Source: Azoarcus sp031546845
Lineage (GTDB): Bacteria; Pseudomonadota; Gammaproteobacteria; Burkholderiales; Rhodocyclaceae
Length of the DNA: 64,000 nucleotides
Assembly: GCA_031546845.1 (NCBI GenBank)
Contig: JAVBJT010000001.1
Location: 1-64,000 of the forward strand
Reading direction: 5' to 3'
Below are positions 48,518-57,567 of this stretch, piece after piece. Position 1 is the stretch's first letter. The number at the start of each line of letters is the position of its first letter. Both the position numbers and the translations under genes were made by a program. The notes beneath the pieces are model-generated. The model did no database searches. It had not been told where the DNA came from and saw only the letters and a program-made list of their open reading frames with translations.

Positions 48518-49279
48518 GTGGAAACAAGCATCCAAGCCTTCGGGCTCGCTCATCTGTGGTCCCAGGCCGATCTGCTGATCCGCGCCGTGGCGCTGCTGCT
48601 GCTGGCGATGTCGATCGCCAGTTGGTATCTGATCCTGGCACGCAGCCTTCGCCAGATGCGCGCTCGCTGTCATGGCGAGGCCGTCGATGCCTTCTGGGCC
48701 GCGTCCGATCTGACCGGAGGGCTGGCCAGCCTTACACGGCAGGCACCCGACTCCCCATTCGAGGCGCTCGCACGCCAGGGCGCGGCCGCTGCCGGGCATG
48801 TGCGCCGCCACACACATCGTGAAACCCTGGGGGGCAAGCTCGATGCGGCGGAATTCATTACCCGCGCGATGCGTAAGTCGATTGCGCTGTCTACCGCCCG
48901 GCTCGAATCCGGGCTGACCATGCTGGCCTCAATCGGCTCCGTTGCGCCCTTCGTCGGCCTGTTCGGCACGGTATGGGGGATCTATCACGCGCTGGTGGGC
49001 ATCAGCGTGGCCGGCTCGGCCACTCTCGACAAGGTGGCCGGCCCCGTTGGCGAAGCGCTGATCATGACCGCTTTTGGCCTGTTCGTCGCCATTCCAGCGG
49101 TGCTGGCCTACAACACCTTCGTGCGCGCCAATCGCGTCGAACTGTCGGAACTGGACGCGTTCGCGCACGACCTTCACGCCTGGCTGTGCACCGGCGCCCG
49201 CATCGACCCGCTGCCGGACGGCGGCGAGGCCGCGCCCAAGGGGGCGGCCGTGCGGCTGGCAAGTAGCGGAGCGGCATAA
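48518..49279 (+). CDS. exbB: Biopolymer transport protein ExbB (MotA/TolQ/ExbB family)
   Basis: 253 residues from a GTG at 48518. Three membrane helices: ~20-42, ~133-158 (LASIGSVAPFVGLFGTVWGIYHAL) and ~175-198 (ALIMTAFGLFVAIPAVLAYN). These hold the conserved residues of the proton-channel pentamer. It works with ExbD and TonB at the inner membrane. The Gly/Ala-rich C-terminal tail is short. The stop TAA shares one base with the exbD start. Confidence 0.94.
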   Translation: METSIQAFGLAHLWSQADLLIRAVALLLLAMSIASWYLILARSLRQMRARCHGEAVDAFWAASDLTGGLASLTRQAPDSPFEALARQGAAAAGHVRRHTHRETLGGKLDAAEFITRAMRKSIALSTARLESGLTMLASIGSVAPFVGLFGTVWGIYHALVGISVAGSATLDKVAGPVGEALIMTAFGLFVAIPAVLAYNTFVRANRVELSELDAFAHDLHAWLCTGARIDPLPDGGEAAPKGAAVRLASSGAA

Positions 49280-49713
49280 TGGCTTTCGGCGGTTTCAATC
49301 AAGGAAGCGAGCGCACCCCGACCAGCGAAATCAACATGGTGCCGCTGATCGACGTCATGCTCGTGCTGCTGATCGTGTTCATGATCACCGCACCGCTGCT
49401 GACACACTCGGTCAAGATCGATCTGCCCAAGGCGGCGAGCCAACCCGACGTGGAAAAACCGGCAAAGGTCACGCTCGCGCTAGATGCCGACGGCAAGCTG
49501 TACTGGAACAACGAGCCGCTGGAAAGCACCGCGTTGAGCGAGCGCCTGCGCGGCGCGGCGGCACTGAACCCGCAGCCGGAACTGCATCTGCGGGCGGACA
49601 GAAACACGCGCTACCAGGAACTTGCCGAGGTGATGTCGAAGGCGCGCGAGGCAGGCATCGAGAAAATGGGCTTCATCACAGTGCCCGAAACGGAAACCGC
49701 CGAAGCGCGTTGA
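49279..49713 (+). CDS. exbD: Biopolymer transport protein ExbD
   Basis: 144 residues. One N-terminal membrane helix with the proton-carrying Asp in MVPLIDVMLVLLIVFMITAPLL (Asp at ~25), followed by a periplasmic domain (IDLPKAASQPD to GIEKMGFITVPE). It completes the TonB-ExbB-ExbD motor. One-base overlap with exbB marks translational coupling. It converges on the Fur-family gene, leaving 37 bases. Confidence 0.95.
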   Translation: MAFGGFNQGSERTPTSEINMVPLIDVMLVLLIVFMITAPLLTHSVKIDLPKAASQPDVEKPAKVTLALDADGKLYWNNEPLESTALSERLRGAAALNPQPELHLRADRNTRYQELAEVMSKAREAGIEKMGFITVPETETAEAR

Positions 49714-49750
49714 GTCGCGGCGGTTTCCGGCCAAAATAGCCTACTAAGGG

Positions 49751-50194
49751 TCACGTCGGCGGTTTGCCGCGGACGCGGATGATGACGTCGATCTCCTGTA
49801 GTTCGGTGCCCGCCGGCAGCGCCGGAGTGCCGACAACCCGCAGTGCAGCGCTGGCGATATCGCTGACCTCACCGGTGTCGACGTTATAGAGATGGTGGTG
49901 CGGCTCGGTGTTCGAGTCGTAGACCACCCGGTCTGGATCAACGATCAGTTCTTTGACCAAGTTCTTCTCGCGAAACAGGTTGAGTGTGTTGTACACGGTG
50001 GCGCGGGAGATTTCGGGAGCGCGCTCGCGGACCGCGGCCAGTGCCTGATCCGCCGACATATGCATCGGCCGCAGCAGCAACACACAGGCGATTTCCACCC
50101 GCTGCAGGGTGATCGGCACGCCGGCACGGCGTAAACGTTCCGTCGCGGCACTTCTGGGGTCCGCTTTTTCCGCGTCTCTGGGGGCTGTGTTCAA
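49751..50194 (-). CDS. Fur-family regulator, Irr/PerR-like
   Basis: 147 residues. Winged helix: TLQRVEIACVLL, MSADQALAAVRERAPEISRATVYNTLNLFREKNLV. The regulatory domain has DPDRVVYDSNTEPHHHLYNVDTGEV, whose HHH stretch is the hallmark of Irr-like proteins and corresponds to the Fur metal/heme site. The C-terminal CxxC zinc motif of classical Fur/PerR is missing. It probably senses heme, iron or peroxide. It lies 126 bases downstream of the peroxidase gene on the same strand, which makes the peroxidase its likely target. Confidence 0.88.
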   Translation of the reverse strand: MNTAPRDAEKADPRSAATERLRRAGVPITLQRVEIACVLLLRPMHMSADQALAAVRERAPEISRATVYNTLNLFREKNLVKELIVDPDRVVYDSNTEPHHHLYNVDTGEVSDIASAALRVVGTPALPAGTELQEIDVIIRVRGKPPT

Positions 50195-50320
50195 TGCTTG
50201 GGCTCCATTTCCCGTTTGTCATCGCTCGAAAAGCGCGCTCTTCGCGGCTGCCTCCGTCAAGCGCCCACGCCGGGGCCGGTCGAACCGGCCAGCGCAGCGT
50301 GTAGGGAGCATTTTATAGGG

Positions 50321-51325
50321 TTATTTGAAGGGCTGCGGCTTGGGCGTGTCGTTACCCGACGGCGGCAGCAGCGGCATCGCGAAGATCGGCCGGTCGCCAG
50401 TCAGCGTTTTGAGGAAGGCAACGATCTGGCCGACCTCCTCCTTGGAGTATTTCCGTCCCAGTTGCAGACGGCCCATGATATCCACCGCTTCCTCCAGCGT
50501 TTGCGCCTCGCCGTCGTGGAAGTACGGATAGGTCAGCTCGACGTTGCGCAGAGTGGGCACCTTGAAGTTGAGGCGGTCTTCGTCCTTGCCGGTAACGCCG
50601 GCGCGGCCGATGGCGCCAGAGGCCGATTTGTACGGTTCAACCACGCCCATCTTCTGAAACGACGTGCCACCGACCGCCGGGCCGTTGTGGCAGGCCACGC
50701 AGCCGCTTTCCTTGAACAGCTTATAACCGGCCAACTCGCGCGCATTGAGCGCCTTGTCGTCGCCTTGCAACCATTTATCGAAGGCGGAGTTGGGTGTGAC
50801 CAGGGTTTTCTCGAACGCGGCGATCGCGGCCGTCACCTTTTCGATATCGATACGGCTGGAGCCATATACCGACTTGAATTCCGCCACGTAGCCAGGGATC
50901 GACTGCAGCACGTCAACCGCGAGATCGTGCGTGAATGCCATTTCGCCGGGGTTGGCGATCGGGCCGCCCGCTTGTTCCTTCAGGTCTTTCGCGCGGCCGT
51001 CCCAGAATTGGGCAAGGGCGAGACTGGAGTTGAACACCGTGGGAGAGTTGATCGGGCCTTTCTGCCAGTTGTGACCGATCGACGTTTGCAGGTTGTCTGT
51101 TCCGCCCATCGACAGGTTGTGACAGGAATTGCAGGAGATGAAACCCGAACGGGACAGGCGCGGATCGAAAAAGAGCCTTTTGCCGAGCTCGACTTCGGCG
51201 GGATTCATGACCTTCGCCGGTTCGATCGGCTGGATCGGCTCTTCGCGTACCGCAGCCCATGCAACGCTGCTGGCGGCGGCAACGGCGGCGAAAGTAGCGA
51301 TCGCGCCTAGGATTTTCCCTTTCAT
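50321..51325 (-). CDS. ccpA: Diheme cytochrome c peroxidase
   Basis: 334 residues from the ATG at 51325 with AAGGAG upstream. Signal peptide ending at AWAAVREE. N-terminal heme site CNSCH (residues ~65-69) and C-terminal heme site CVACH, the latter followed by the GGTSFQKMG region. The length and layout are those of bacterial CcpA/MauG-type peroxidases. It reduces H2O2 to water in the periplasm with electrons from a small cytochrome c; the cytochrome at 26236 could serve (inference). Two dyads lie ~86-119 bases before the start. Confidence 0.95.
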   Translation of the reverse strand: MKGKILGAIATFAAVAAASSVAWAAVREEPIQPIEPAKVMNPAEVELGKRLFFDPRLSRSGFISCNSCHNLSMGGTDNLQTSIGHNWQKGPINSPTVFNSSLALAQFWDGRAKDLKEQAGGPIANPGEMAFTHDLAVDVLQSIPGYVAEFKSVYGSSRIDIEKVTAAIAAFEKTLVTPNSAFDKWLQGDDKALNARELAGYKLFKESGCVACHNGPAVGGTSFQKMGVVEPYKSASGAIGRAGVTGKDEDRLNFKVPTLRNVELTYPYFHDGEAQTLEEAVDIMGRLQLGRKYSKEEVGQIVAFLKTLTGDRPIFAMPLLPPSGNDTPKPQPFK

Positions 51326-51410
51326 GTTTGACTCCTTGCTTGAAAAAACAGTTGTTGCAGCGATAAGGCATCCGGCTTGCCGCACGGGCTTTCAATGTGC
51401 AGAGTATTAA

Positions 51411-51427
51411 TTTAGACAAATTCTAAG
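51411..51427. promoter_or_regulatory. Irr/PerR-type dyad upstream of peroxidase
   Basis: TTTAGACAAATTCTAAG contains TTAGA and TCTAA five bases apart, resembling the TTAGAA..TTCTAA dyads bound by PerR/Irr-type Fur-family proteins. It lies ~86-102 bases upstream of the peroxidase ATG, in a promoter-sized A/T-rich window. Confidence 0.5.
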
Positions 51428-51444
51428 CTTTGAAATATTCAAAG
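51428..51444. promoter_or_regulatory. Perfect 17-base palindrome next to Irr-like box
   Basis: CTTTGAAATATTCAAAG is a perfect inverted repeat with 7-base arms. The core TTGAAATATTCAA resembles FNR/Anr sites (TTGAT-N4-ATCAA) but is one base shorter. It abuts the dyad at 51411-51427, so two factors could compete here. Confidence 0.45.
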
Positions 51445-51734
51445 TCCACTTTTATAAAATGGTTATTTGTCGCGCTGTGGAGCCGAACGGATGAAATTGC
51501 CTCTGTGCCTGCCCGCCGCCGGGCACGCGCCGCGATGTTCTGTTACCGTTTTCGACTGGCGCGCCTGCGGGATTGCTGAAGACGGTACACAATGGCGGCG
51601 CTCGCTTAAGCTACGGTTGTCGAACCACGGCTGTTTGCGCCGCGACCTTACGGCCGCTTCCCTGATGCCTCGTTCTTGTTTTTTGCCAACCCGCCCCCGA
51701 CTCCCATCCTGCATCGTTTTTCCATGAACACCCC

Positions 51735-53024
51735 ATGAATACCGTTTCCGGCTCTGTCCGGCCCCGCCGCCGTTGGTTGCGTTCCGTTTCCGCCGTGCTT
51801 GTCCTTGTTTTGCTGGCCGGTGGCGGCTGGTTCGCCTGGGCGAAATGGCTCGGCAACGGCAACCCCGCCGATCAATATGTTTTTGCCGCCGTGCAGCGCG
51901 GCGATATCGAGGATGTGGTGACCGCCACCGGCACACTGCAACCGAGGGATTACGTGGATGTGGGCGCCCAGGTATCGGGCCAGTTAAAGAAGATCCATGT
52001 CGAGGTCGGCTCCGAGGTCAAGGCCGGCGACCTGCTCGCCGAAATCGACCCTATCGTGCTGCAAAGCAAGGTCGATGCGACCCGGGCGCTGCTGCGCAAC
52101 CAGCGCGCGCAGTTGATGGAACGCGAATCGAACCTGCTGCTGGCCGAATCGCTGCATCGCCGCCAGGTCAATCTGATGGCCGAGGATGCGACCACCGCCG
52201 AAACCTTGCAGAATGCGGAAGCGGTATTGCGCGCGGCCAAGGCGCAGATCGAGGCGCTCAAGGCGCAGATTGACCAGAGCGAATCGAATTTGCGCGCCGA
52301 CGAGGCCAATCTCGACTACGCGCGCATCTATGCGCCGTTCGCCGGCACCGTGGTGTCGATTACCGCGCGCACGGGGCAGACCTTGAACACCAACCAGTCC
52401 GCGCCGATCATCCTGCGCATTGCCGATCTTTCGACGATGACGGTGCAGACGCAGGTGTCGGAGGCCGACGTGACCCGGCTCAAGGTCGGCATGGAGGCGT
52501 ACTTCACGACGCTGGGCAACCCGAACCAGCGCTGGTACGGCCGCCTGTCGCAGATCGAGCCGACGCCGACGGTGACGAACAATGTGGTGCTGTTCAATGC
52601 GCTGTTCGACGTGCCCAACCCAGACCGGACGCTGATGACGCAGATGACGGCGCAGGCGTTCTTCATCGCCGCCGCCGCGCATGATGTGCTCACAGTGCCA
52701 GCGTCGGCCCTGGCGCAGGACGGCCCGCGCCGCCCGAGCGCGGGCGCTTCGACGCCGGGCGCCGCGAAGCCGCCACGAGCCGCTGCCGACAAGCCCGCCG
52801 CCGCACCGGCCGCGCGCACGGCGACGGTCAAGGTGCTGGACGCGGAAGGCCGCATCGCGGAGCGGCGCGTAACCGTCGGCATCGGCAACCGCGTCCAGGC
52901 GCAGATCGTCGACGGTCTGGAAGAAGGCACACAGGTCGTCACCGGGCAGCGCCAACCAGCCGGCCAGCGGCGCGCCGCCACCGGCATGCCCGGCGGGGTT
53001 CCGCCCGGAGTCCCACGCCGATGA
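51735..53024 (+). CDS. macA: MacA-like efflux periplasmic adaptor
   Basis: 429 residues. N-terminal signal anchor (~15-37), barrel-sandwich hybrid halves with GTLQPRDYVDVGAQVSGQLKKI and ARTGQTLNTN, an alpha hairpin (~100-190), beta barrel and membrane-proximal domain. A Pro/Ala/Gly-rich insert (~335-365) and a Gly/Pro/Arg-rich tail (~400-429) are longer than in E. coli MacA. It links MacB to an outer-membrane channel in the periplasm. Its stop overlaps the macB ATG by four bases (ATGA). Confidence 0.93.
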   Translation: MNTVSGSVRPRRRWLRSVSAVLVLVLLAGGGWFAWAKWLGNGNPADQYVFAAVQRGDIEDVVTATGTLQPRDYVDVGAQVSGQLKKIHVEVGSEVKAGDLLAEIDPIVLQSKVDATRALLRNQRAQLMERESNLLLAESLHRRQVNLMAEDATTAETLQNAEAVLRAAKAQIEALKAQIDQSESNLRADEANLDYARIYAPFAGTVVSITARTGQTLNTNQSAPIILRIADLSTMTVQTQVSEADVTRLKVGMEAYFTTLGNPNQRWYGRLSQIEPTPTVTNNVVLFNALFDVPNPDRTLMTQMTAQAFFIAAAAHDVLTVPASALAQDGPRRPSAGASTPGAAKPPRAAADKPAAAPAARTATVKVLDAEGRIAERRVTVGIGNRVQAQIVDGLEEGTQVVTGQRQPAGQRRAATGMPGGVPPGVPRR

Positions 53025-54991
53025 AGGCCGAACCGGAACTCGCCCGGCTTGCGACGCGGGCAGCCGGTACGCCGCTGATCGAGTTGCGCGGCATCAGCCG
53101 GCGCTTCGTCAATGGCGATCTTGAAGTCGAGGTGCTGCACGGTATCGACCTAGTCATCCACCCAGGCGAGTTCGTCGCCATCATGGGTGCGTCCGGTTCG
53201 GGCAAATCGACGCTGATGAACATCCTCGGCTGTCTCGACCGGCCCAGCAGTGGCAGCTACCACCTGCACGGGCGCGATGTGTCCGCGCTCGACCGCGACG
53301 AGCTGGCCCGCCTGCGGCGCGAGGATTTCGGCTTCGTCTTCCAGAGCTACAACCTGATCGGCTCCGCCACCGCGACCGAGAATGTCGAAGTACCGGCGGT
53401 ATACTGCGGCATGCCGGCGCACGAACGGCACGCGCGCGCCCATGCGCTGCTGGGCGAACTGGGCCTGGGCGAACGCCTCGGCCACCGGCCCAATCAGCTT
53501 TCCGGCGGGCAGCAGCAGCGCGTGTCGATCGCGCGCGCGTTGATGAACGGCGGACGCATTCTGCTCGCCGACGAACCCACCGGCGCACTCGACAGCCAAA
53601 GCGGCGCGGACGTGATGCGCCTGCTCAGCCGGCTTTCCGCGCAAGGGCATACGGTGATTCTCATCACCCACGCGCGCGAGGTCGCCGAACACGCCCACCG
53701 CATCATCGAAATCCGCGACGGCCGCATCCTCGCCGATCCCGGCCCAGCTTTACCCGAAGGGCCAGAGCCGGATTTCTCGCCACACGTCGACCGCAGTTCG
53801 CGCCTGACCGACATCGTCGAGGCCACCCGAACCGCGCTACGCGCCCTACGCGCCAATGTTTTCCGCGCCATCCTGACGCTGCTGGGCATCGTTATCGGCG
53901 TGGCCTCGGTGATCGCCATGCTCGCCATTGGCGACGGCGCCACGCAGGAAGTGGTCGACCGCATCAGCATGATGGGCAGCAACCTGCTCACCGTCCGCCC
54001 CGGCGCGCCCAACCTGCGCGGGCGCGAGACCACCGTGACGCTGGTGCCGGACGACGTGGCCGCGATCCGCGAATTACCCAACGTCGCCACCGCGATTCCC
54101 GAGCAGAGCAGCAACGTAACAGTGCGTTATGCCGGCGCGGACCAGCGCACCCAGATCAACGCCACCTCGGCCGATTACCCCTTCGCGCGCGCCTGGCCAA
54201 TCGCCAGCGGCACCTTCTTCACCGCCGAGGACGAAACCCGCTACGCCACCGTTGCCGTGCTGGGGCAAACGGTGGCCGACGCGCTGCTTCCCGGCGCCGA
54301 CCCGCTAGGCAAGTTCGTGCTCATCAACAACATCCCCTTCCGCGTCATCGGCGTTATGGCCCCCAAGGGCGCCAACGCCTGGGGGCAGGACCAGGACGAC
54401 GTGGTGTTCGTGCCCTACACCACCGGCAGTCTGCGCCTGACCGGCCAGCGCTACCTACGCAACGTGACCGTGGCGGTGGAGAACGTCGAAGCCATCGACG
54501 ACACCCAGGCCGACGTGCAAGCCTTGCTGCTCGGCCGCCACGGCGTCGAGGATTTCCAGATCCGCAACATGGCCTCGATCATCGACAGCGTGTCCGAAAC
54601 GCAGAACACCATGACCATCCTGCTCGGCTCGATCGCGGCCATTTCGCTACTGGTCGGCGGCATCGGCGTCATGAACATCATGCTCGTGTCAGTCACCGAG
54701 CGCACGCGCGAGATCGGCATCCGCATGGCCACCGGCGCGCGCATGCGCAACATCCTGCAGCAGTTCCTGATCGAGGCGCTGGTCGTGTCCGCGCTCGGCG
54801 GTGCCATCGGCGTCGTCTTCGGGCTCGGCACCGCGGCCCTCATCGAAGCCTTCGGCACGCCGGTACGCTACGCGCTCGCACCGGTGCTGCTCGCGTTCGG
54901 CTGCGCCTTCGCCACCGGCCTATTGTTCGGCTACCTACCGGCGCGCAAGGCCGCGCGGCTGGACCCCGTGGTCGCCCTGGCTTCCGAATGA
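53021..54991 (+). CDS. macB: MacB-like ABC efflux ATPase/permease
   Basis: 656 residues. N-terminal ABC domain: Walker A GASGSGKST at ~56, Q-loop VFQSYNLIGSATATENV, signature LSGGQQQRVSIARAL, Walker B ILLADEPTGALD, H-loop ILITHAREVAEH. Then a MacB core: first helix ~285-310 (ILTLLGIVIGVASVIAMLAIG), a periplasmic domain and three C-terminal helices. This is the mechanotransmission type that pushes substrates through the adaptor to TolC; macrolides, toxins and siderophores are known cargoes. It overlaps the next gene by four bases. Confidence 0.95.
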   Translation: MKAEPELARLATRAAGTPLIELRGISRRFVNGDLEVEVLHGIDLVIHPGEFVAIMGASGSGKSTLMNILGCLDRPSSGSYHLHGRDVSALDRDELARLRREDFGFVFQSYNLIGSATATENVEVPAVYCGMPAHERHARAHALLGELGLGERLGHRPNQLSGGQQQRVSIARALMNGGRILLADEPTGALDSQSGADVMRLLSRLSAQGHTVILITHAREVAEHAHRIIEIRDGRILADPGPALPEGPEPDFSPHVDRSSRLTDIVEATRTALRALRANVFRAILTLLGIVIGVASVIAMLAIGDGATQEVVDRISMMGSNLLTVRPGAPNLRGRETTVTLVPDDVAAIRELPNVATAIPEQSSNVTVRYAGADQRTQINATSADYPFARAWPIASGTFFTAEDETRYATVAVLGQTVADALLPGADPLGKFVLINNIPFRVIGVMAPKGANAWGQDQDDVVFVPYTTGSLRLTGQRYLRNVTVAVENVEAIDDTQADVQALLLGRHGVEDFQIRNMASIIDSVSETQNTMTILLGSIAAISLLVGGIGVMNIMLVSVTERTREIGIRMATGARMRNILQQFLIEALVVSALGGAIGVVFGLGTAALIEAFGTPVRYALAPVLLAFGCAFATGLLFGYLPARKAARLDPVVALASE

Positions 54992-56457
54992 AGACGATGA
55001 AGACAATGACGGCTTTCGTTTCGTGTATTCCCATTTTGCGGCGTTCCTTGCTGTGCACCGTGGCGGCCGCGGTGACGTTCATTACGGGTTGCGCCCTGCC
55101 GGTCGGCCACCCCGGCACGGGCTTCCAGGCGCCGGCCGACTGGGGCGAGGCAGCCGCCCGCCCACCCGCCGATGTGGCGTTGGAGGCGGACTGGTGGCGG
55201 CGCTTCGATTCCGCCGAACTGGAAGCCCTGATCGCCGACGCACTCGCCGGCAGCCCCGATCTGGCCGAAGCCACCGAACGCGTGGTACAGGCCGAAATCG
55301 CCGCGCGCAGCGCGGGCGCCGCGTTGTTTCCGACGATCAACCTCGACGCTGCCACCACCACGGGCCGCGCGCGCGGCAACGCCTCGGGCACGGTGGATGC
55401 GTCCGCCGCAAGCCTCGTCATCGGCTACGAGATCGACGTCTGGGGCAGCAACATCGCCAATTGGAAAGCCGCGCGCATCCGCCACGACGCCACCCGCTAC
55501 GACTACGAAGCCACACGCCTGTCGCTCGTCGCCGGCGTGGCGAACGCCTACGTCCAGGTGCTAACGCTGCGCGCGCGGCTCGCCATCGCCCGCGACAACC
55601 TGGCCATCGCCGAACGCCTGTTCGCCATCGTCGAAGCGCGTTACCGGCACGGCGCCGCCTCGGCGCTGGACGTGAGCCGCCAGCGCGCGCAGGTGCTGGC
55701 GCAGCGCGACACCATCGCCCCCATGCAAGCGCAGGAGCGGCAAAGCCTGCGCGCGCTGGCGATCCTCACCGGGCGTCTGCCGCAAGGCTTCGACGTAGCC
55801 GGGCGCAACCTCGACCCGCTGGCGATTCCCACCATCGCCGCGCCGCTGCCATCCGAACTGCTCGCGCGTCGCCCCGATCTGGCCGCCGCCGAAGCCCGGC
55901 TGGCCGCCGCCGACGCAGATATCGTCGTCGCCCGCGCCGCACTGTTCCCGCTCAAGCTCTCGCTCGGCGCATCGGCCGGCGTATCCAGCGGCAAGTTCGG
56001 CCTCGTCGGCCTGTCCGACCCGTTCCGGGCCGCCGATCTCACGGTATCGCTGATGCAGGCCATCTTCGATGGCGGACGCCTGCGCGGCCAGGTCGAAACC
56101 AGCGAATCGCAACGCCGTCAGACCCTGGAAACCTACCGCCGCGCCGCACTCGCCGCGCTCAAGGAAACCGAGGATGCGCTCTCCGACGTTGCCCTGAGCC
56201 AGACTCAGGAAGCCTCGCAACGAGCGATTCGCGCCGAAAACGAACGTGCGCTACGCTTGTCCGAACTGCGTTACCGCGAAGGCAGCGACACGCTGAGCAC
56301 CTTGCTCGACGCCCAGCGCAACCTGTTCGCCGCGCAGGATTCGCTCATCCTGCAACGCCAGGCGCGGCTCAATGCGGCGCTTGGTCTATACAAAGTCTTG
56401 GGCGGCGGCTGGCAACTCGACCCGGCACAGGCGGCGGAACCCTTGCCGGCCTCTTGA
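54988..56457 (+). CDS. Outer-membrane efflux lipoprotein (TolC/NodT family)
   Basis: 489 residues. A lipobox-like ITGC follows a hydrophobic start (~20-35), giving a lipid-anchored factor. Two OEP domains show DWWRRFDSAELEALIADALAGSPDLAEATERV and, in the second half, ELLARRPDLAAAEARLAAADADI, the classic NodT repeat. The terminal part has YREGSDTLSTLLDAQRNLFAAQDSL. It is the exit duct for the MacAB pump: adaptor, ABC pump and channel are encoded by three genes joined by 4-base overlaps. Confidence 0.93.
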   Translation: MKTMKTMTAFVSCIPILRRSLLCTVAAAVTFITGCALPVGHPGTGFQAPADWGEAAARPPADVALEADWWRRFDSAELEALIADALAGSPDLAEATERVVQAEIAARSAGAALFPTINLDAATTTGRARGNASGTVDASAASLVIGYEIDVWGSNIANWKAARIRHDATRYDYEATRLSLVAGVANAYVQVLTLRARLAIARDNLAIAERLFAIVEARYRHGAASALDVSRQRAQVLAQRDTIAPMQAQERQSLRALAILTGRLPQGFDVAGRNLDPLAIPTIAAPLPSELLARRPDLAAAEARLAAADADIVVARAALFPLKLSLGASAGVSSGKFGLVGLSDPFRAADLTVSLMQAIFDGGRLRGQVETSESQRRQTLETYRRAALAALKETEDALSDVALSQTQEASQRAIRAENERALRLSELRYREGSDTLSTLLDAQRNLFAAQDSLILQRQARLNAALGLYKVLGGGWQLDPAQAAEPLPAS

Positions 56458-56488
56458 TGGAATCCACATGAACATGAAGGAGAAACGG

Positions 56489-57424
56489 ATGAGAACCCTG
56501 ATTCTGGGCGCGGGCGGCATCGGCGGCTATTTCGGCGCGCGCATCGCCGCGGCCGGCGGCGACGTGACCTTTCTCGTGCGCCCGGCGCGGGCGCGGCTGT
56601 TGGCCGAAAACGGACTGGTGGTGCGCAGCCCGACGGGCGATCTGACCCTGGCGGCGAAAACGGCGACGGACGGCGCGGCAGCAGCGGCGGAAGGCGCCTT
56701 CGACCTCATCATGCTCGCCTGCAAGGCTTACGACCTGGATAGCGCGATGGACGCCATCGCGCCGGCGGTAGGGCCCGACACGCTGATCCTGCCGCTACTG
56801 AACGGCCTGCGCCACCTCGACTCGCTGGACGCACGCTTCGGCCGCGACCGGGTGCTCGGCGGCCTGGCACATATCGGCGTCACGCTGACCGAAGCAGGCG
56901 AAATCCTCCACCTGAACTCCCTGCAGCGCCTTACGCTGGGCGCGCGCACCCCCGGGCAGGCGGCACGCGCCGAAGCCATCCACGCGGCGTTTGCCGGGGG
57001 CGGTTTCAAGCTTTTGTTGAGCGGCGAAATCGAGCAAGAGATGTGGGAGAAGTTCGTCTTCATCTGCAGCTACGCGGGGATTACCTGCCTGATGCGCGCC
57101 GATATCGGCGCCATCGCGGCAACCAACGACGGCAGCCACATTGCGCTTGAACTACTGGCCGAGTGCGTGGCGACAGCAACGGCGCACGGGTACGCGCCAA
57201 GGGGCAATTTCTCACGCGACTCGGGCGCGACGCTGACCGACAAGACATCGCAAGGCACCGCGTCGATGCTCAGGGACATGGAGCGCTCAGCGGCAACCGA
57301 GCACGAACCCCTGCTGGGCGACATGCTCCGCCGCGCCCGCCTGGCCGGCATCGCCACACCCGTGCTCAGGGTCGCCAACGCGCATATGCAAGCCTACGAA
57401 CAGATGCGGCAAAAGCCGCGCTGA
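56489..57424 (+). CDS. panE: 2-dehydropantoate 2-reductase family protein
   Basis: 311 residues from the ATG at 56489, chosen because AAGGAG lies six bases upstream; the ATG at 56468 lacks a site. NADPH-binding GAGGIGGYFGARIA at the N-terminus, the AFDLIMLACKAYDLDSAM block, and the C-terminal ApbA domain with EIEQEMWEKFVFICSYAGITCLMRADIGAI and SQGTASMLRDMERSAATEHEPLLGDMLRRA. It reduces ketopantoate in pantothenate/CoA synthesis, although paralogues act on other keto acids. It lies 31 bases after the efflux operon and may be cotranscribed. Confidence 0.9.
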   Translation: MRTLILGAGGIGGYFGARIAAAGGDVTFLVRPARARLLAENGLVVRSPTGDLTLAAKTATDGAAAAAEGAFDLIMLACKAYDLDSAMDAIAPAVGPDTLILPLLNGLRHLDSLDARFGRDRVLGGLAHIGVTLTEAGEILHLNSLQRLTLGARTPGQAARAEAIHAAFAGGGFKLLLSGEIEQEMWEKFVFICSYAGITCLMRADIGAIAATNDGSHIALELLAECVATATAHGYAPRGNFSRDSGATLTDKTSQGTASMLRDMERSAATEHEPLLGDMLRRARLAGIATPVLRVANAHMQAYEQMRQKPR

Positions 57425-57441
57425 CGGCGCCGCGCGGCGGG

Positions 57442-57464
57442 GGCGGTGCTTGAGGCGCACCGCC
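57442..57464 (+). terminator. Hairpin after panE, possible terminator
   Basis: GGCGGTGC and GCACCGCC form an 8-base GC stem with a 7-base loop 17 bases after the panE stop. No U tract follows, so termination is likely only if Rho-assisted. Confidence 0.4.
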
Positions 57465-57567
57465 GGTCCGCCCTCGATGCGTCAAATCCCGAATGACGGC
57501 AGAGCAGTGCTGATGTGTCCAGGGAACGGACGGCGAACGCCCGTTCCCGTACCGAGACGCGCTGGAT

